Part shown: positions 61,554 through 64,000 of the stretch, in pieces
How the letters are laid out: every line of letters begins with the position of its first letter
How positions within the stretch are numbered: the stretch's first letter is position 1
DNA from: Streptomyces sp. ERV7
GTDB lineage: Bacteria; Actinomycetota; Actinomycetes; Streptomycetales; Streptomycetaceae
Reading direction: 5' to 3'
Assembly (NCBI RefSeq): GCF_001653515.1
Contig: NZ_LYOY01000029.1
Location: 1,116,001-1,180,000 of the forward strand
DNA length: 64,000 nucleotides
Position numbers and translations under genes: made by a program
Notes under the pieces: generated by a model
Database searches by the model: none
What the model was told of the DNA's origin: nothing
What the model saw: only the letters and a program-made list of their open reading frames with translations

Positions 61554-64000
61554 GTGGCGGACTCGGGGGATTTCACTCAACCGATCACCGGCGTGTACGA
61601 GAAGCTGATCACGCAGCAGGTGCAGGAGCAGATCGACGGGCTCACCGCCACGGGGTGGAAGGTCGTCGACTCCGAGGTCAGCCAGGAGTCCTCGCCTCAT
61701 GTGCTCGCGCGGTTCGTCGCCGCGGCCGTACAGCGGAAGTTGCGGGAGCTTCCGCAGGACAAGCAGGTGGCCGCCGCCAACCACATCATGGCCTCGTTCT
61801 CTTCATTGGCCGCCGATACCGAAGCTCCGTCGCCGCCAAGTGCCGTCCCTCCCAGGGGTGCAGCGTCGGCGGAGCCGGGCCCGGACCCCGAGGACGTCAT
61901 CGTCGACGGCCCGCGCCAGTTGCTGGCCCTCGCCGAGCAGGAGGCGCCGGGTGTGTACGCGATGCGCCCGCTCACCCCGCTCTCCGAAACGGCTCTCCTC
62001 ACCAACGCACCCGAAGACCCCAGCCTCGGCAGCGAGTTGCGCGCCGAGCTGGCTACGGCGGACCGTGTGGACCTGCTCTGTGCCTTCGTGAAGTGGTACG
62101 GGCTTCGTGTGCTGGAAGACTCGCTGCGCGCAGCCAAGGAGCGCGGTGTGCCCATCCGGGTCATCACGACGACCTACATGGGCGCCACCGACCGGCTGGC
62201 ACTCGACCGGCTGGTGCGGGAGTTCGGCGCCGAGGTCCGGATCAACTACGAGATCCGCTCCACCCGGCTGCACGCCAAGGCGTGGCTGTTCCGGCGCAAC
62301 ACCGGCTTCGACACCGCGTACGTGGGCAGCTCCAACCTCTCCAAGGCCGCGCTGCTCGACGGCCTGGAGTGGAACGTACGGCTGTCCTCAGTCGCCACTC
62401 GTGACGTCCTCAACAAGTTCGAGTCCACCTTCGACGCGTACTGGAGCAGTAGCGCGTTCGAGCCGTACGACCCGGATGCAGACGCCGAGCGCTTGGACGA
62501 GGCGCTCGGTCTGGCCGGCGGCACCACCAGTTCCGGTGAGACGCGGATCAGCCTCTCCGGGCTCGAAGTGCGCCCGTTTGCACATCAGCGGGACATGCTG
62601 GAACGGCTCACCATCGAGCGGGAGGTCCACGACCGCCATCGCAATCTGCTGGTGGCCGCGACCGGCACCGGCAAGACCGTCATGGCCGCACTGGACTACC
62701 GGGATCTCCTCCGCACCAGAGGCAAGGATCTGCGGCTGCTCTTCGTGGCGCACCGCAAGGAGATCCTCAAGCAGTCTCGGCGCACCTACCGCGAGGTCCT
62801 GGACGACGCATCCTTCGGGGAGCTGCTTCACAACGGGGAGCAGCCGCACGAATGGAAGCACGTCTTCGCCAGCGTCCAGTCCCTCACAGAACAGCGCCTG
62901 TCGCTGCTGGACCCAGCTCATTTCGACATCATCGTCATCGACGAGTTCCACCATGCGACGGCGAACACCTACCGCCAGGTGATCGACCACTTCGCACCCG
63001 CGGAACTACTCGGCCTGACGGCCACACCCGAGCGTATGGACGGGCGGAACGTCCAGGACGAGTTCTTCGACGGTCGCATCGCCGCCGAAATGCGCCTGTG
63101 GGAGGCGCTGGACAACGATCTGCTGTGTCCGTTCCACTACTTCGGCATCCCGGACGGCACCGACCTCAAGGCTCTCAGCTGGCAGAAGGGCTCGTACGAC
63201 GTTGCCGAGCTGGGTGACGTCTACACCGGCAACGATGCTCGCGCCCGACTGGTCGTGAAGGCCATACAGCAGAAGATCGCCCATCCAGAGTCCATGCGTG
63301 CGCTCGGATTCTGCGTAACCAAGGCGCACGCTCGCTTCATGGCCAGCTTCTTCCGCAAGGCGGGCATCAAAGCCGTATCCCTCGACAGCGACTCGCCTCC
63401 CTCCGAGCGGGACTCAGCACTCGCCTCCCTGCGCAACGGCCCCCTTCAAGTGATCTTCTCGGTGGACCTCTTCAACGAAGGTCTGGACATCCCGGATGTC
63501 GACACCCTGCTGCTCCTGCGGCCGACAAACAGTGCGACGGTCTTCCTCCAGCAGCTGGGCCGCGGCCTGCGCCGTACCCCGAACAAGCCGGTCCTGACCG
63601 TCCTCGACTTCATCGGTGAGCACCGTGCCGAATTCCGCTTCGAGGAGCAATTCCGCGCCCTGACGAGCCTGTCGCGCAACCGTCTGGTCGACAATCTGGA
63701 GCGCGATTTCCCGCAGCTCCCGTCCGGCTGCCAGATCATGCTCGAAGGTGTCGCCAAGGACATCGTCCTGGACAACGTCCGTACGCAGCTCAAGGCGGGC
63801 ATCCGGGTACTCGCCTCCGAGGTGAAGGATTTCGCCGAGGTGGGTCTTTCGGCGTATCTCACCGAGAGTCGCCGCGAGATCAAGGAGCTCTACAAGGGCT
63901 CGAACTCCTGGACACGGATACTGCGCTACGCGAACCTCATCCCGGAAGACGCGCCGCCCGGCGAAGAGCAACTCCTCAAGCGTGTCCACGCATTCCTGCA
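61554..64000 (+). CDS. SF2 helicase with N-terminal PLD-like nuclease domain (DUF3427 type), partial
   Basis: At least 815 codons from GTG 61,554 (GGGAGAGG upstream), open to the window edge. About residues 140-310 form a phospholipase-D-like domain with one visible HxK motif (RSTRLHAKAWLF) and YVGSSNLSKAAL. The SF2 helicase core follows: Walker A VAATGTGKTVMAALDY, IIVIDEFHHATA, LGLTATPERMDG, SVDLFNEGLDIPDVDTLLLL and QQLGRGLRRTPNKPVLTVLD (motif VI). The region after it has the start of a DUF3427-type C-terminal domain. This architecture is found in restriction-like and anti-phage contexts. The start and domain order are clear; the function is inferred. Confidence 0.88.
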   Translation, partial: MADSGDFTQPITGVYEKLITQQVQEQIDGLTATGWKVVDSEVSQESSPHVLARFVAAAVQRKLRELPQDKQVAAANHIMASFSSLAADTEAPSPPSAVPPRGAASAEPGPDPEDVIVDGPRQLLALAEQEAPGVYAMRPLTPLSETALLTNAPEDPSLGSELRAELATADRVDLLCAFVKWYGLRVLEDSLRAAKERGVPIRVITTTYMGATDRLALDRLVREFGAEVRINYEIRSTRLHAKAWLFRRNTGFDTAYVGSSNLSKAALLDGLEWNVRLSSVATRDVLNKFESTFDAYWSSSAFEPYDPDADAERLDEALGLAGGTTSSGETRISLSGLEVRPFAHQRDMLERLTIEREVHDRHRNLLVAATGTGKTVMAALDYRDLLRTRGKDLRLLFVAHRKEILKQSRRTYREVLDDASFGELLHNGEQPHEWKHVFASVQSLTEQRLSLLDPAHFDIIVIDEFHHATANTYRQVIDHFAPAELLGLTATPERMDGRNVQDEFFDGRIAAEMRLWEALDNDLLCPFHYFGIPDGTDLKALSWQKGSYDVAELGDVYTGNDARARLVVKAIQQKIAHPESMRALGFCVTKAHARFMASFFRKAGIKAVSLDSDSPPSERDSALASLRNGPLQVIFSVDLFNEGLDIPDVDTLLLLRPTNSATVFLQQLGRGLRRTPNKPVLTVLDFIGEHRAEFRFEEQFRALTSLSRNRLVDNLERDFPQLPSGCQIMLEGVAKDIVLDNVRTQLKAGIRVLASEVKDFAEVGLSAYLTESRREIKELYKGSNSWTRILRYANLIPEDAPPGEEQLLKRVHAFL

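Overview
The window looks like chromosomal DNA of a Streptomyces. Base composition is very high in G+C with strong third-position bias, GTG starts are common, and tRNAs lack an encoded CCA. The gene order matches my memory of the S. coelicolor core around SCO2774-SCO2838: a leucine/isovalerate (liu-type) cluster, glmS, adpA, orn, tRNA-His, cebR-cebEFG-bglC, and cslA-glxA. adpA carries the characteristic TTA codon. No prophage, IS element, CRISPR array or secondary-metabolite cluster was seen.

Layout, left to right. 0-9.5 kb: acyl-CoA dehydrogenase and thioesterase II, a TetR regulator with two tandem operator-like sites, then mccB-mccA-hmgL-acdH for leucine/isovalerate degradation. 9.5-17.7 kb: intergenic repeats, a DUF4429 protein, glmS, an acetate-uptake-type membrane protein, a universal stress protein, adpA, orn and tRNA-His. 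17.7-23.8 kb: the cellobiose regulator and uptake operon cebR/cebEFG/bglC with two CebR-type boxes. 23.8-31 kb: a two-component system, a methyltransferase-fold protein, an XRE/TPR regulator, a histidine phosphatase and a PAP2-type membrane protein. 31-34.6 kb: a tightly overlapping three-gene module of a Cas4/AddB-like Fe-S nuclease, an unrecognised 528-aa protein and an SF1 helicase. 34.6-38.9 kb: half of a GH6 glucanase, a class F sortase, a GH18 chitinase and an LLM flavin oxidoreductase. 39-46.4 kb: an amidase, an Ehu-like ABC transporter, a two-component system, a MurG paralogue and tRNA-Lys. 47-52 kb: cslA-glxA, the other half of the GH6 glucanase and a sortase-associated secreted protein. 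52-60.4 kb: a HAD phosphatase, an alkaline-phosphatase-superfamily enzyme and an aminoethylphosphonate-type ABC uptake operon. 60.4-64 kb: a SEC-C protein and a PLD/SF2 helicase that runs off the edge.

The main caveat is that the sequence is not collinear with a working chromosome. Several genes are cut at single points. Two convergent genes lose their 3' ends together at about 23,795 and again at about 46,116. Three exact spacer-free tandem duplications are present (117 bp in the chitinase, 91 bp and frameshifting in cslA, 1,677 bp in the phosphonate transporter). A 1.6-kb block carrying the GH6 N-half and the sortase body lies 15 kb from the GH6 C-half, and its last 88 bp equal the 88 bp that follow the C-half. 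All of this fits draft contigs joined end to end with unmerged overlaps, lost gaps and one misplaced contig. Pseudogene calls here should be read in that light.

How the genes work together. AcdH, MccBA and HmgL convert isovaleryl-CoA to acetoacetate and acetyl-CoA under the divergent TetR regulator. CebR represses cellobiose uptake (CebEFG) and hydrolysis (BglC). GlmS and the chitinase both lie near DasR-like sites, linking amino-sugar supply and chitin use. CslA, GlxA and the GH6 enzyme form the tip-glycan synthesis and modification set. The phosphonate operon pairs importer genes with a hydrolytic HAD gene, now truncated, and an alkaline-phosphatase-fold enzyme.
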